Notes: generated by a model not told the origin, from the sequence alone. Positions 40,621 to 49,607 are shown, counted from the stretch's first letter. The stretch: 64,000 nt of DNA from Nonomuraea gerenzanensis (GCF_020215645.1 NZ_CP084058.1:1612001-1676000), one strand, 5' to 3'. Numbers and translations are program-made.

Positions 40621-41220
40621 ATGGCGGACAGGAAGCGACCCTCGACGGCCGAGACGCTGGCGCAGGTGGGCCCCCGGCTCAGGCGCATCCGTACGCAGCG
40701 GGAGGTGAGCCTGTCGGCGCTGTCGGAGGCCACCGGCATCTCCAAGAGCACGCTCTCGCGGCTGGAGTCGGGCCAGCGCCGCCCCAGCCTGGAGCTCCTC
40801 CTGCCGATCGCGGAGGCGCACCAGGTGCCGCTCGACGAGCTGGTCGGCGCGCCGGACGTGGGCGATCCGCGCGTCCGCTGCAAGCCGGTGGTCCGCAACG
40901 GCCGGACGGTGATCCCCCTGACCGCCCAGCCGGGGCCGCTGCAGGCGTGGAAGTCGATCATCCCCGCCGAGCAGAACCAGCCCCGGCCGATCACGCACGA
41001 GGGCTATGAGTGGATGTACGTGCTCTCCGGGCGCGTGCGGCTCGTCGTGGCGGATCACGATCTGGTCCTGGGGCCGGGCGAGGCGGCCGAGTTCGACACC
41101 CGGCTGCCGCACTGGTTCGGGGCCGCCGGCGACTCTCCGGTGGAGGTGCTGAACCTGTTCGGCCGTCAGGGCGAGCGGATGCACGTACGGGCCAGGCCGC
41201 GCGAGCGTGCGGGGAATTGA
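40621..41220 (+). CDS. XRE-family regulator with cupin domain
   Basis: A 199-residue regulator. The N-terminal HTH_3 (LRRIRTQREVSLSALSEATG then SKSTLSRLESGQRRPSLELL) is joined to a C-terminal cupin (HEGYEWMYVLSGRVRLVV, LGPGEAAEFDTRLPHWFG) with the usual His/Glu positions, probably a small-molecule sensor. ATG 40621 follows GGAGGAACGGC. The family normally controls a divergent oxidoreductase gene; here that partner is truncated, so the regulator may be an orphan. Confidence 0.88.
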   Translation: MADRKRPSTAETLAQVGPRLRRIRTQREVSLSALSEATGISKSTLSRLESGQRRPSLELLLPIAEAHQVPLDELVGAPDVGDPRVRCKPVVRNGRTVIPLTAQPGPLQAWKSIIPAEQNQPRPITHEGYEWMYVLSGRVRLVVADHDLVLGPGEAAEFDTRLPHWFGAAGDSPVEVLNLFGRQGERMHVRARPRERAGN

Positions 41221-41296
41221 TCGGTTTGGTACAGACTCGCCCATGCTGAGCTGCGGAAACTCGCCTCCGCGCGTGCCTGGGTGATAGGCAGGAAAG

Positions 41297-41896
41297 GTGC
41301 TTGAGCGCATTCATGAGATACCAGGCGTCATGCTGAGTGCGGATGAGTATCTCGACGACTTCTGGCCGAACTTCCACCAGCTCGACGACGTGTTCTGGAA
41401 GCTCGAACGCATCCAGAGCTTCCGGAGCCGGCCGAGCTGGGTGGCGATGGTGGAGGGCGACTGGGATCGCTCGCTCAAGCTGGTCGACGACGGGTGCCGG
41501 CCGGCCCGCAGACGCGAACGCCCGGCCAAGCGCGTCCGCCGGCGGCGGATCAGGATCGTCGAGCAGCCGATCACGCCCTACCTGCAGTGGGAGATGCACC
41601 TCCTGGCGTTGCGGGCGGCGACCGTGGAGAAGGTGCGGGTGCTCGACGCGGGCGAGGTGGCCGAGATCGAGGTGGGGCGGCGGTTGCCGGAGCTGGTCGT
41701 GCTGGGCACTGTGGCGATGTACGAGGTGACGTACGACGAGTCGGGCAGGCACAGCGGGGCGCGGCGGATCGACGACCGGGAGGTCATCGCGGCCTGCCAG
41801 GGGGAGCTGGACAAGCTGTTCGAGCGGGGGGAGGAGTTCCGGCCGTACTACGAGAGGGAGATCCTGCCGTTGCCCGCTCCCCGGGTCAGCGTCTGA
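41297..41896 (+). CDS. DUF6879-like protein
   Basis: A 199-residue protein resembling the DUF6879 family of actinomycetes, which often sits beside XRE/DUF5753 regulators. The match is by pattern: a basic strand RRRRIRIVEQPITPYLQWEM followed by a helix and a short beta region (VAMYEVTYDESGRHSGARRI). The residues DDFWPNFHQLDDVFWKLERIQSF correspond to the family's entry. No enzymatic motif is seen. The GTG start at 41297 follows GGCAGGAAAG. Function is unknown. Confidence 0.55.
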   Translation: MLERIHEIPGVMLSADEYLDDFWPNFHQLDDVFWKLERIQSFRSRPSWVAMVEGDWDRSLKLVDDGCRPARRRERPAKRVRRRRIRIVEQPITPYLQWEMHLLALRAATVEKVRVLDAGEVAEIEVGRRLPELVVLGTVAMYEVTYDESGRHSGARRIDDREVIAACQGELDKLFERGEEFRPYYEREILPLPAPRVSV

Positions 41897-41999
41897 CCGC
41901 TATCACCCGCAGGGCCACCGGCTCCGGGTAGCGGCCTGTGGGGTCGATCGCCGGCAGCGCGTCGGTGAGGTCGCGCTCGAAGGCGGGGCGCCGGACGTC
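41886..41999 (-). pseudogene. C-terminal fragment of an unidentified enzyme
   Basis: Thirty-seven codons ending in TGA read DVRRPAFERDLTDALPAIDPTGRYPEPVALRVIAVRR, split here as DVRRPAFERDLTDALPAI and DPTGRYPEPVALRVIAVRR. This resembles the C-terminus of an actinomycete SAM-dependent methyltransferase, but the rest of the gene is missing. It abuts the SDR fragment in a different frame. Confidence 0.4.
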
Positions 42000-42147
42000 A
42001 CCGCCAGTGTGCGCCGCCGGTTCCCGGGGTCGGCCTCGGCCCCACGGCGGTCACCCGGTGACCGGCCGCCACGAGAGCGCCGGCCAGCGCTGTTCCGATG
42101 CCTCCGGTGGCTCCGGTCACCAGGATGTGCCCCATGACGCCTCTCAT
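41998..42147 (-). pseudogene. N-terminal fragment of an SDR
   Basis: A 49-codon frame encodes MGHILVTGATGGIGTALAG and ALVAAGHRVTAVGP, the first Rossmann beta-alpha-beta of a short-chain dehydrogenase, then ends at TGA after a few unrelated residues. The catalytic half is missing. Its 3' end runs into another gene fragment, consistent with a deletion scar. Confidence 0.6.
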
Positions 42148-42171
42148 GGCGAATTCGCGTGCGGGCGAGGG

Positions 42172-43395
42172 TCAGAGGGGCAGGCCGCCGGTGGCGGAGC
42201 TGGTGGAGCCGGTCGCCTGGTAGGCGGCGATCGTGCGCTCGGCGATGCGCATCTGGTGGATCTCGTCGGCGCCGTCGGCGAAGCGGGCCCAGCGGGCGTG
42301 CTGGAACATGTTCGCCAGCGGAGTGTCCGTCGAGTAACCGAGGGCGCCGTGCACCTGGATCGCGCGGTCCACGATCCGGTTGAGGCTGTTGGCCACGAAG
42401 TGCTTGGCCATCGACACCTCCGTACGGAAGTCCTCCCCCCGGTCGATCTTGGAAGCGGCGTGCAGCACCATCAGCTTGCACTGGTACAGCTCCATGGCCG
42501 AGTCGGCGATCAGCCACTGGATGCCCTGCTTCTCGGCCAGCAGGGAGCCGTGGCTGTAGCGGTTGAGCGCGCGGTCGACCATCATGTCCAGCGCCGTCTC
42601 CGCCTGCGAGATCCACCGCATGCAGTGGGCCAGCCGGGCCGGGCCGAGGCGGTACTGGCCCAGGCGGTGGCCGTTGCCCCGGCCGCCGAGGACGGCGCTG
42701 TCGGGGACCCGCAGGTCCTTGATGACGATCTCGCTGTGGCCGGTGGAGCCGTGCATGGTCTCCACCTCGCGCACGTCGTTCCAGCCGGGGTTGGGCAGGT
42801 CGACCAGGAAGGCGGTGTTCGCGCCGCGCGAGCCCTCCGGGACGTCCTGCTCCGTCCTGGCGATGAGGATGGCGAAGTTGGCGCGGCGGGCGTTGGAGAT
42901 GAACCACTTGTGGCCGTTGATGACCCACTCGTCGCCGTCCTGGACGGCGTGCGTGCGGATCAGCGTGGGGTCCGAGCCGGCCACCTCGGGCTCGGTCATG
43001 GCGAAGCAGGACATCTGCACACCGTCGAGGAGCGGCCGCAGGTACTTCTCCTTCTGTTCGTCGGTCGCCCAGTGCAGGAGGGTGTGCATGTTGCCCTCGT
43101 CGGGGGCCTGGCAGTTGAGCACCCACGGCCCGATGCGGGTCTTGGCGGCCTCCGACTGCACCATCGCCAGCTCCACGTGGCCCAGGCCCATGCCACCCCA
43201 TTCCTTCGGCATGTGGGGCAGCCACAGCCCCTCCGCCTTGGCCTGGGAGCGCAGGCGGAAGATCGTGCGCAGGTACTGGTCGCGCTCGCCCTCCTGCACC
43301 TCCTCCATGGCGGGCACGACGGTGCCCTGGATGAAGGAACGGATCCGCTTGCGGATCTCCTCGTGCTCAGGGGCGAGAGTGAAATCGATGGCCAT
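42172..43395 (-). CDS. Acyl-CoA dehydrogenase
   Basis: A 407-residue flavoprotein of the FadE type. The N-terminal helical domain starts DFTLAPEHEEIRKRIRSF, the middle strand block holds FAMTEPEVAGSDPTLIRT and WVINGHKWFISNA, and the C-terminal block contains IQVHGALGYSTDTPLANMFQ and ADEIHQMRIAERTIA. The ABC operon's last ATPase gene ends 9 bp before its ATG, so it appears to be the final gene of that operon. It implies that the imported compound, or its product, is oxidised as a CoA thioester; the substrate is unknown. Confidence 0.9.
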   Translation of the reverse strand: MAIDFTLAPEHEEIRKRIRSFIQGTVVPAMEEVQEGERDQYLRTIFRLRSQAKAEGLWLPHMPKEWGGMGLGHVELAMVQSEAAKTRIGPWVLNCQAPDEGNMHTLLHWATDEQKEKYLRPLLDGVQMSCFAMTEPEVAGSDPTLIRTHAVQDGDEWVINGHKWFISNARRANFAILIARTEQDVPEGSRGANTAFLVDLPNPGWNDVREVETMHGSTGHSEIVIKDLRVPDSAVLGGRGNGHRLGQYRLGPARLAHCMRWISQAETALDMMVDRALNRYSHGSLLAEKQGIQWLIADSAMELYQCKLMVLHAASKIDRGEDFRTEVSMAKHFVANSLNRIVDRAIQVHGALGYSTDTPLANMFQHARWARFADGADEIHQMRIAERTIAAYQATGSTSSATGGLPL

Positions 43396-43404
43396 ATCGG
43401 TCTT

Positions 43405-44382
43405 CTACTCCTTAACGGGAAAATGGCAGGCGAGCCAGTGGTCGTCGCCGATCTGCCGGATCTGCGGCTCCTCCTCCGCGCATCTCGCCGCCGCGCGCGG
43501 GCACCGCGTACGGAAGCGGCACCCGGAGGGCGGATCGACGGGTGAGGGAGGCTCGCCGCTGATCAGGGTGTCGGCGGGAGGCAGGTCCAGACCGCCGCCG
43601 GGGATGGAGGCGATCAGGGCCCGGGTATACGGGTGCGCGGGCCGGCCGATCAGGTCGTCGCTCGGCGCCAGCTCGCACACCTTGCCCAGGTACATGACCA
43701 TGATGCGGTCGCTGACGTTCTTCACCACGGCCAGGTCGTGGGCGATGAAGACGAGGGTGAGCCGGTAGCGGGCCTTCAGGTCCTCCAGCAGGCCGAGGAT
43801 CTGTGCCTGCACCGAGACGTCCAGCGCCGAGACCGGCTCGTCGCAGATCACCACCTCGGGGTCCAGGATCAGGGCCCTGGCGATGGAGATGCGCTGGCAC
43901 TGCCCGCCGGAGAACTCGTGCGGCCTGCGCTCGGCCGCCGTCACCGGGTCGAGGCCGACCGCCTCCAGGACCTCGTCCACGCGGTCGCCCGGCAGGTGCC
44001 AGACGCGGGGGCCCTCGCCGACGATGTCGCGGACGCGGCGGCGCGGGTTGAGCGAGGAGATGGGGTCCTGGAAGATCATCTGGAGGCGCTGGCGGGTCAT
44101 CCGCAGGGCCTCGCCGCGCAACGCGGTCAGCTCCAGGCCGTCCAGCCTGACCGAGCCCGAGCGTGGCGGCGGGAGCTGGACCAGGGCGCGGGCGGCGCTG
44201 GACTTGCCGCAGCCGGACTCGCCGACGATGCCCAGCGTCTCGCCGCGCATCAGGTCGAAGCTCACTCCGGAGACCGCGCTCACGGTGCGGCCCCGGCCGG
44301 CGGGGAACTCCACGACCAGATCCTCCACCCGCAGCAGCACCTCGTCACGGGGACGCAGGTGCGCGCTTCCGCTACCGGCCAC
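43405..44382 (-). CDS. Peptide-type ABC transporter ATPase (DppF/OppF-like)
   Basis: A 325-residue ATPase. Walker A is GESGCGKSS, the Q-loop is in MIFQDPISSLNPRR, the signature is FSGGQCQRISIARAL, Walker B is VVICDEPVSALD, and the switch His is in IAHDLAVV. The C-terminal Cys-containing oligopeptide-transporter domain is GCRFRTRCPRAAARC. GTG 44382 is chosen because AGGAG lies 9 bp upstream; an in-frame TTG at 44391 has none at a usable distance. The gene overlaps the preceding permease-ATPase fusion by 11 bp. Confidence 0.9.
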   Translation of the reverse strand: MAGSGSAHLRPRDEVLLRVEDLVVEFPAGRGRTVSAVSGVSFDLMRGETLGIVGESGCGKSSAARALVQLPPPRSGSVRLDGLELTALRGEALRMTRQRLQMIFQDPISSLNPRRRVRDIVGEGPRVWHLPGDRVDEVLEAVGLDPVTAAERRPHEFSGGQCQRISIARALILDPEVVICDEPVSALDVSVQAQILGLLEDLKARYRLTLVFIAHDLAVVKNVSDRIMVMYLGKVCELAPSDDLIGRPAHPYTRALIASIPGGGLDLPPADTLISGEPPSPVDPPSGCRFRTRCPRAAARCAEEEPQIRQIGDDHWLACHFPVKE

Positions 44383-46276
44383 GGCTCTCAACTCCTGACT
44401 CGACGTCCGCCGGCTCGCTGTCGCGCGTCTGCCTGGGATACCAGCAGGCGTACTGGTGGTGGTGCGGGCCGTCCTCGAACAGGGGCGGCGCCTCCAGCTC
44501 GCACCGCTCCTGCGCGTACGGGCACCGCGCCCGGAACGCGCACCCCGGCGGCAGGTGCGCCAGGTCCGGCGGCCGGCCGGGGATGACGCGCAGCCGGTGG
44601 TGCACCGGGTCGGTGAGCCGGGGCGCGGCCTGGAGCAGCGACTCGGTGTACGGCATCCGGGGACGCTCGAACACCTGCGCGGCGGGGCCCCGCTCCACCA
44701 CCTTGCCCGCGTACATGACGATCACCTCGTCCGCCCACTCGGCGACCACCGACAGGTCGTGGCTGACCAGCACCACGGCCATGTCGCGCTCCTCGCGCAG
44801 CCGGTGCAGCAGCCGCAGCACCTGGTCCTGGATGGTCACGTCCAGCGCGGTGGTGGGCTCGTCGGCGAACAGCACGTCGGGCCGGCACGACAGCGCCATC
44901 GCGATCGTCACCCGCTGCCGCATCCCGCCGGAGAGCTGGTGCGGGTAGCGGCGCAGCATGCGGGCGGGGTCGGGGATGCCGACCGAGGCGAGCAGCTGCA
45001 CGGCCTCGGCGCGGGCCTGCCTGCGCGACATGCGCAGGTGCACCCGCAGCGGCTCCATCACCTGGGTGCCGATCGTGCGGACGGGGTTCAGCGCCGTCAT
45101 CGGGTCCTGGAAGACGGTCCCGAGCCGCCGGCCGAGCACGGAGCGCATCTCCGCGGGGCTGTAGGTGGTCAGGTCGTCGCCCGACAGGTACACGTGGCCG
45201 CCCCTGACCGAGGTGCCGGGCAGCAGGCCCAGGATGGAGCGGATCAGCATGGACTTGCCCGACCCCGACTCGCCGACGATGGCCAGGGTGCGGCCGCGGT
45301 CGAGGGTGAAGGAGACGCCGTCCACGGCCTTGACGACGCCGCGCGGCGTGACGAAGTGCGTGCGCAGCTCCTCGGCCTGCAGCAGGGTGTCGTGGATGGC
45401 GTGGGTGGCGGTCGGCATCGGGGTGGCGGCGGCCTGGCGTACCGGCTCCAGGCCGATCTCGCGTACGTCGGTCATCGCCCGCAGCCGGTCGCCCACCAGG
45501 TTGAACGACAGCACGGTCAGGAACATCACGATCGACGGGGCCAGCACCACGTGCGGCGCGGTCTCCATGATCGTGCGGCCCTCGTTGATCAGCCCGCCCC
45601 AGGTCGGCGTGGGCGCCTGGACGGACAGGCCGAGGAAGGCCAGGCTGCCCTCGGCGACCACGACCACGGCCATCCCGATGAAGGCGTACGAGGCCGCGGG
45701 CACGGCCACGTTCGGCACGATCTCGCGCCACAGGATGCGCCGGTCGCGGGTGCCGAGCACGCGCGCGGCCAGCACGAACTCGCGCTCGGCGAAGGTGAGG
45801 GTGGCGCCCCTGATAAGCCGCACCCAGGAGGGCACGCCGAGCACGCCGAGGACGATGAGCACGTTGCGCAGGTTCGCGCCCGCGAAGGCCACCACGGCCA
45901 GCGCGAACACCAGCGCGGGGAACGCCTGCGCCACGTCGTTGACCGCCATGATGACCGCGTCCGCGGCCCGCCGCCGGTAGCCGGCCAGGATGCCGAGCGG
46001 CGCGCCGATGCCCAGGCCGAGCAGCACGGCGCCGATGCCGACGCCGAGCGAGACGCGGGCCCCGTACACGACCCGGCTGAGCACGTCGCGGCCGAGCCCG
46101 TCGGTGCCGAAGGGGTGCGCGGCGCTGGGCCCCGACTGCGGCGGCCCGGCGAGCGTCTCGTCGTAGCGGGCGAACGGCAGGAGGTCGGCCAGCAGCGCGG
46201 CGAGCAGCACCAGCCCGATCCAGCCGGCCGCCAGCCAGACCCCGAGGCCCAGAGATCGACGCAGCCGCCTACGCAC
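44372..46276 (-). CDS. Fused ABC permease-ATPase (DppC-DppD fusion)
   Basis: A 634-residue fusion of the two normally separate subunits. Residues 1-285 are a DppC-type permease (LLAALLADLLPFARYDETL, FGTDGLGRDVLSRVVYGAR, coupling loop ARVLGTRDRRILWREIVPN). After a linker of about 20 residues, residues 310-620 are a DppD ATPase with Walker A GESGSGKSM, signature LSGGMRQRVTIAMAL and Walker B VLFADEPTTALD. The C-terminal Cys pattern GCAFRARCPYAQERC is typical of the family. It overlaps both neighbouring genes. Such a fusion fixes permease-ATPase stoichiometry. Confidence 0.92.
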   Translation of the reverse strand: MRRRLRRSLGLGVWLAAGWIGLVLLAALLADLLPFARYDETLAGPPQSGPSAAHPFGTDGLGRDVLSRVVYGARVSLGVGIGAVLLGLGIGAPLGILAGYRRRAADAVIMAVNDVAQAFPALVFALAVVAFAGANLRNVLIVLGVLGVPSWVRLIRGATLTFAEREFVLAARVLGTRDRRILWREIVPNVAVPAASYAFIGMAVVVVAEGSLAFLGLSVQAPTPTWGGLINEGRTIMETAPHVVLAPSIVMFLTVLSFNLVGDRLRAMTDVREIGLEPVRQAAATPMPTATHAIHDTLLQAEELRTHFVTPRGVVKAVDGVSFTLDRGRTLAIVGESGSGKSMLIRSILGLLPGTSVRGGHVYLSGDDLTTYSPAEMRSVLGRRLGTVFQDPMTALNPVRTIGTQVMEPLRVHLRMSRRQARAEAVQLLASVGIPDPARMLRRYPHQLSGGMRQRVTIAMALSCRPDVLFADEPTTALDVTIQDQVLRLLHRLREERDMAVVLVSHDLSVVAEWADEVIVMYAGKVVERGPAAQVFERPRMPYTESLLQAAPRLTDPVHHRLRVIPGRPPDLAHLPPGCAFRARCPYAQERCELEAPPLFEDGPHHHQYACWYPRQTRDSEPADVESGVESRGR

Positions 46277-47207
46277 GACGGATCCTGGGGTCCACGGCGG
46301 CGTACACCAGGTCCACCGCGAAGTTCACGACCACGTAGCCGACCGAGATCAGCACGACGCCTCCCTGAACCGTCAGGTAGTCGCGGGAAAAGATGGAGTC
46401 GACGATGAGCCGCCCGACGCCGGGCAGGCCGAAGAGGGTCTCGATGATCACGGTGCCGCCGATGAGCGCGCCCAGGTTGAGGCCGATGGCGGTGATCAGG
46501 GTGATCGCGGAGGGGCGCAGCGCGTGCCGCCACAGGATGCGCCGCGGTGACAGGCCGCGGGCGCGTGCCAGCGTGATGTAGTCCTCCTGGAGGGTGGCGA
46601 TCAGATCGGTACGCAGCAGCCGCGCGTACACCGCGAACTGCCCGCACCCCAGCGTGATCGCCGGCAGGATCACGGAGGTGAGGTTCCACCCCAGATCGAC
46701 CGAGATGGAGGTCCAGCCGGTCGCGGGCAGCACCTGCCAGTTGACGGCGAAGACGAGGATCAGCAGCACCCCGAGCACGAACACGGGCGTGGACAGCAAC
46801 GCGAAGCTGAGCGCCGTGAGCACCTGGTCGAGGGCGCGCCCGGCGCGGCGGGCGGCGGCCACGCCCACCGGGATCGCCAGGCCGAGCGCCACGATCTGCG
46901 CCGCGACCAGCAGCTCCAGCGTGACGGGCAGTCGTTCGGCCAGCTCCACGCCGACGGGCATCCGGGTGATGTAGGAGTTGCCGAAGTCGCCGACGCCCAG
47001 GCCGGCGAGCCAGTCGAGGTAGCGCACCAGCAGCGGCTCGTCGAGCCCGAGCTCCTGGCGGAGCTGCGCGCGGGACTCCTCGGTCGCCGACAGGCCCAGG
47101 ATCTGCGTGACCGGGTCACCGGGCAGCAGGTTGAGCAGGGCGAACGACAGGAACGTCACCACGAGCAGCACCACCAGGAGCCGGACCAGCCGGTGGAGGA
47201 CGATCAC
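46269..47207 (-). CDS. Peptide-type ABC transporter permease (DppB-like)
   Basis: A 312-residue permease with six membrane segments. VVTFLSFALLNLLPGDPVTQIL is the DppB entry, NSYITRMPVGVELAERLP the periplasmic loop, and ARARGLSPRRILWRHALRPS the coupling loop. GTG 47207 overlaps the binding-protein stop (GTGA), and the 3' end overlaps the fusion gene by 8 bp. It pairs with the permease half of the fusion. Confidence 0.9.
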   Translation of the reverse strand: MIVLHRLVRLLVVLLVVTFLSFALLNLLPGDPVTQILGLSATEESRAQLRQELGLDEPLLVRYLDWLAGLGVGDFGNSYITRMPVGVELAERLPVTLELLVAAQIVALGLAIPVGVAAARRAGRALDQVLTALSFALLSTPVFVLGVLLILVFAVNWQVLPATGWTSISVDLGWNLTSVILPAITLGCGQFAVYARLLRTDLIATLQEDYITLARARGLSPRRILWRHALRPSAITLITAIGLNLGALIGGTVIIETLFGLPGVGRLIVDSIFSRDYLTVQGGVVLISVGYVVVNFAVDLVYAAVDPRIRRA

Positions 47208-48829
47208 TGGCCGCTGACCCAGAGCTGGCCGAACGGGTGGTACGGGATGGGTGAGCCGGTCAGCGGCAGCCCCTTCTCGCCGTCGGGCAGCACGTGCTCG
47301 CCGATGCCGCGCACCTTGGTCTTGGCGATGATGGCGCCGGTGTCGAGGTGGTCGACGAAGACGTACGGCACCTGGTCGCGCAGCCGCTGCTGCACGGTGG
47401 CGTACGCCTGCTTGCGGGTGGCCTCGTCCGGGCTCATCCGGCCGGCGTCCAGGGCGGCGCTCAGCTTGTCGTCCTTGAGCCTGGTCATGTTGAGCGAGAT
47501 GGCGCCGACGGGCTTGGCGTAGGCCTGGTGCATCCAGACGTACTCGCCGTCGGGGTCCTGCGCGGAGAACTGGGTCCACACGGTGGCCGCGAAGTTGCCG
47601 GTGATGGCCCGGTTGATCAGGTCGGCCTGGTCGGCCTGCTTGATCGAGACCTCGATGCCGGCCTTGCGCCACATGTCCTGGGCCAGCTCCACGCCCTGCA
47701 TGGTGTTCGGGTCGGGGGTGGAGATCAGCTCGAAGCGGAGGGGGCCCTTCTCCGCCTCGACCTCCTTGACCAGGGCGGTGGCCTTGGCCAGGTCGTAGGC
47801 GGGGTAGCCGCCGGGGGCGTACCACGGGGAGTCCTTGGACCAGGGGCCGTCGGCCGGCTCGGTCATGCCGCCGCGCAGGGTCTTGATGACGGTCTCACGG
47901 TCCATGGCGTGGGCCATGGCCCGGCGCACCCGTACGTCGTCGAGGGGGGCCACGGCGGTGTTGAGCAGGAACATGTACTCGGCCACCGCCATGCCCTGCG
48001 CCCGGTTCACCGTGTACTGGTCCTTCATGGCGCCGAACTTGGTCAGGTCCTCGTCGCGGGAGGTGCCGATGGCGTCCACGCCGCCCGCTTCGAGGGTCTG
48101 GGCGCGGGTCTGGGTGTCGGGCAGGATGCGGAACTCGATCTCGTCCAGGTACGGCAGGCCGTCCCGCCAGTAGTGCGGGTTGCGGGTGACGACCATGCGG
48201 TTGTCCGGCACGTACTCCTTGAAGACGAACGGCCCGGTGCCGACCGGCTTGAGGCTGGCCGTCTTGGGGTCGGTGAGCGAGGCCGGCGGGACGATCATGC
48301 CGGTCTGCACGGCGAGCAGGTAGGGGAAGGCCACCCACGGCTGGTTCAGGATGACCTTGACGGTCATCGGGTCGGTCAGCTCGAACGACTTGATCGGCAT
48401 CATCGCGGCGGCGGTCAGGGGGGACCGCTTCTGCGCCTCGAGGTTGGCCTTGACGATGTCACCGGTCAGCGAGATGCCGTCGGAGAAGGAGATCCCCGAC
48501 CTGACCTTGATCGTCCATTCGTCGTACTTCTTGTTGGGGGTGAGCGACTCGGCCAGGTACGGCTTCCAGTTGCCGTCCGCTGCGACGCTCACCAGGGTCT
48601 CGATGATCGTGCCCGTCATGCTGTAGCTCTGCGCCGCGAACTGGTCGGTGACCGGGTTGAACCCGTTGGCGTCCGCGCTCAGCGCGTAGACCAGCCGCCC
48701 GCCCTGCGCCGGGCCTGTCGCGGCCGGCGCGCTGGACTGGGCCTGCGGTTCGGCCGGTCGCTGGCCGCTGCATGCCAGCATCACCGTCGCGGCCAGCAAC
48801 AACGTGGCCGGCGTCCTCCAGCGTTTCAT
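47204..48829 (-). CDS. Peptide-type ABC transporter substrate-binding lipoprotein (SBP_bac_5)
   Basis: A 541-residue lipoprotein with signal MKRWRTPATLLLAATVMLACSG and lipobox MLAC, followed by a family 5 binding fold (LVYALSADANGFNPVTDQFA, PVGTGPFVFKEYVPDNRMVV, RRAMAHAMDRETVI). It delivers peptides, nickel or other small solutes; the ligand is not deducible. First gene of the leftward operon, its ATG lies 32 bp from the palindrome at 48862, so transcription is probably TetR-controlled. Confidence 0.9.
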   Translation of the reverse strand: MKRWRTPATLLLAATVMLACSGQRPAEPQAQSSAPAATGPAQGGRLVYALSADANGFNPVTDQFAAQSYSMTGTIIETLVSVAADGNWKPYLAESLTPNKKYDEWTIKVRSGISFSDGISLTGDIVKANLEAQKRSPLTAAAMMPIKSFELTDPMTVKVILNQPWVAFPYLLAVQTGMIVPPASLTDPKTASLKPVGTGPFVFKEYVPDNRMVVTRNPHYWRDGLPYLDEIEFRILPDTQTRAQTLEAGGVDAIGTSRDEDLTKFGAMKDQYTVNRAQGMAVAEYMFLLNTAVAPLDDVRVRRAMAHAMDRETVIKTLRGGMTEPADGPWSKDSPWYAPGGYPAYDLAKATALVKEVEAEKGPLRFELISTPDPNTMQGVELAQDMWRKAGIEVSIKQADQADLINRAITGNFAATVWTQFSAQDPDGEYVWMHQAYAKPVGAISLNMTRLKDDKLSAALDAGRMSPDEATRKQAYATVQQRLRDQVPYVFVDHLDTGAIIAKTKVRGIGEHVLPDGEKGLPLTGSPIPYHPFGQLWVSGQ

Positions 48830-48861
48830 CCACGCCTCCTCCCGGCAGATCCCCCGAGAGC

Positions 48862-48891
48862 AATTTCACCGATAGTACTATCGGTGAAATT
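48862..48891. promoter_or_regulatory. 30-bp perfect palindrome, likely TetR operator
   Basis: AATTTCACCGATAGT is followed immediately by its exact reverse complement. It sits between the divergent transporter operon (start 48829) and the tetR gene (start 48938), the standard arrangement for a TetR-family repressor controlling both promoters. Confidence 0.85.
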
Positions 48892-48937
48892 CCGCACAAG
48901 TGGCGCGAGAGAATCGTTACGGGAGGGGAGGGGACTC

Positions 48938-49600
48938 ATGACGAGCACGCCGCTCACGAGGAGCGAGGCGAAGGATCTGACCAGGCGCAAGCTCATCCGA
49001 GCCGCGCTGGCGATCCTCGACGAGGAGGGCGAGGCCGGGCTGAGCACGGTCAAGGTGGCCAAGGCCGCCGGCATCGCGCAGTCCAGCTTCTACGTGCACT
49101 TCAAGGACATGGGGGAGCTGCTGCGGGAGCTCGCCGAGGAGGGCGGCCAGCGGCTGCGCGCCTCCATGCGCGAGGCGCGGCGCCGGGCCCGCGAGCACCC
49201 CGGCGACCTCGACCTGCACCGCGAGACGTTCCGCATCCCCCTGGAGTCCATCTGCCGGCACCCCGAGCTGCTGCGCATCCAGCTCAGGGCCCGGCACGAC
49301 CCCTCCTCCTCGCTGCGCGACTTCGCCGCGGAGACGGCGGCGGCCTACCGCGAGCACCACGCCGCCGACCTGGCCGCGCTGGGCTACACGGCCGACAACG
49401 AGCGCGACAGGCGGCGGCTGGAGATGATCGCCGACGGCATCAACGCGGCCACGAACGCGCTGGCCATGGGGCATCTGGAGGGGCGTTACCCCGATCTGGA
49501 CGAGGCCGCCGACATCCTGACGGCCCTGTCACGGGGGGCGCTGCGGCTGCTGCGAGCGACCTCGCACCAGCCGATCAGCGAGCCCCCCGGACCGTCCTGA
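48938..49600 (+). CDS. TetR-family transcriptional regulator
   Basis: A 220-residue repressor. The N-terminal TetR_N HTH has RRKLIRAALAILDEEG, LSTVKVAKAAGIAQSSFYVHF and the helix 3 residues that follow. The ligand-binding C-terminal domain is less conserved (ICRHPELLRIQLRARHD). The ATG follows GGGAGGGGAGGGG. It is transcribed away from the ABC operon across the 30-bp palindrome and most likely represses that operon and itself. The inducer is unknown; the operon's acyl-CoA dehydrogenase makes an acyl or fatty-acid-like ligand worth testing. Confidence 0.9.
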   Translation: MTSTPLTRSEAKDLTRRKLIRAALAILDEEGEAGLSTVKVAKAAGIAQSSFYVHFKDMGELLRELAEEGGQRLRASMREARRRAREHPGDLDLHRETFRIPLESICRHPELLRIQLRARHDPSSSLRDFAAETAAAYREHHAADLAALGYTADNERDRRRLEMIADGINAATNALAMGHLEGRYPDLDEAADILTALSRGALRLLRATSHQPISEPPGPS

Positions 49601-49607
49601 ATCTCCG

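Noticed and set aside
47294..48937. A long in-frame extension upstream of the tetR gene
   Set aside because: It is antisense to the binding-protein gene. A strong ribosome binding site at ATG 48938 and the TetR domain start fix the true gene.
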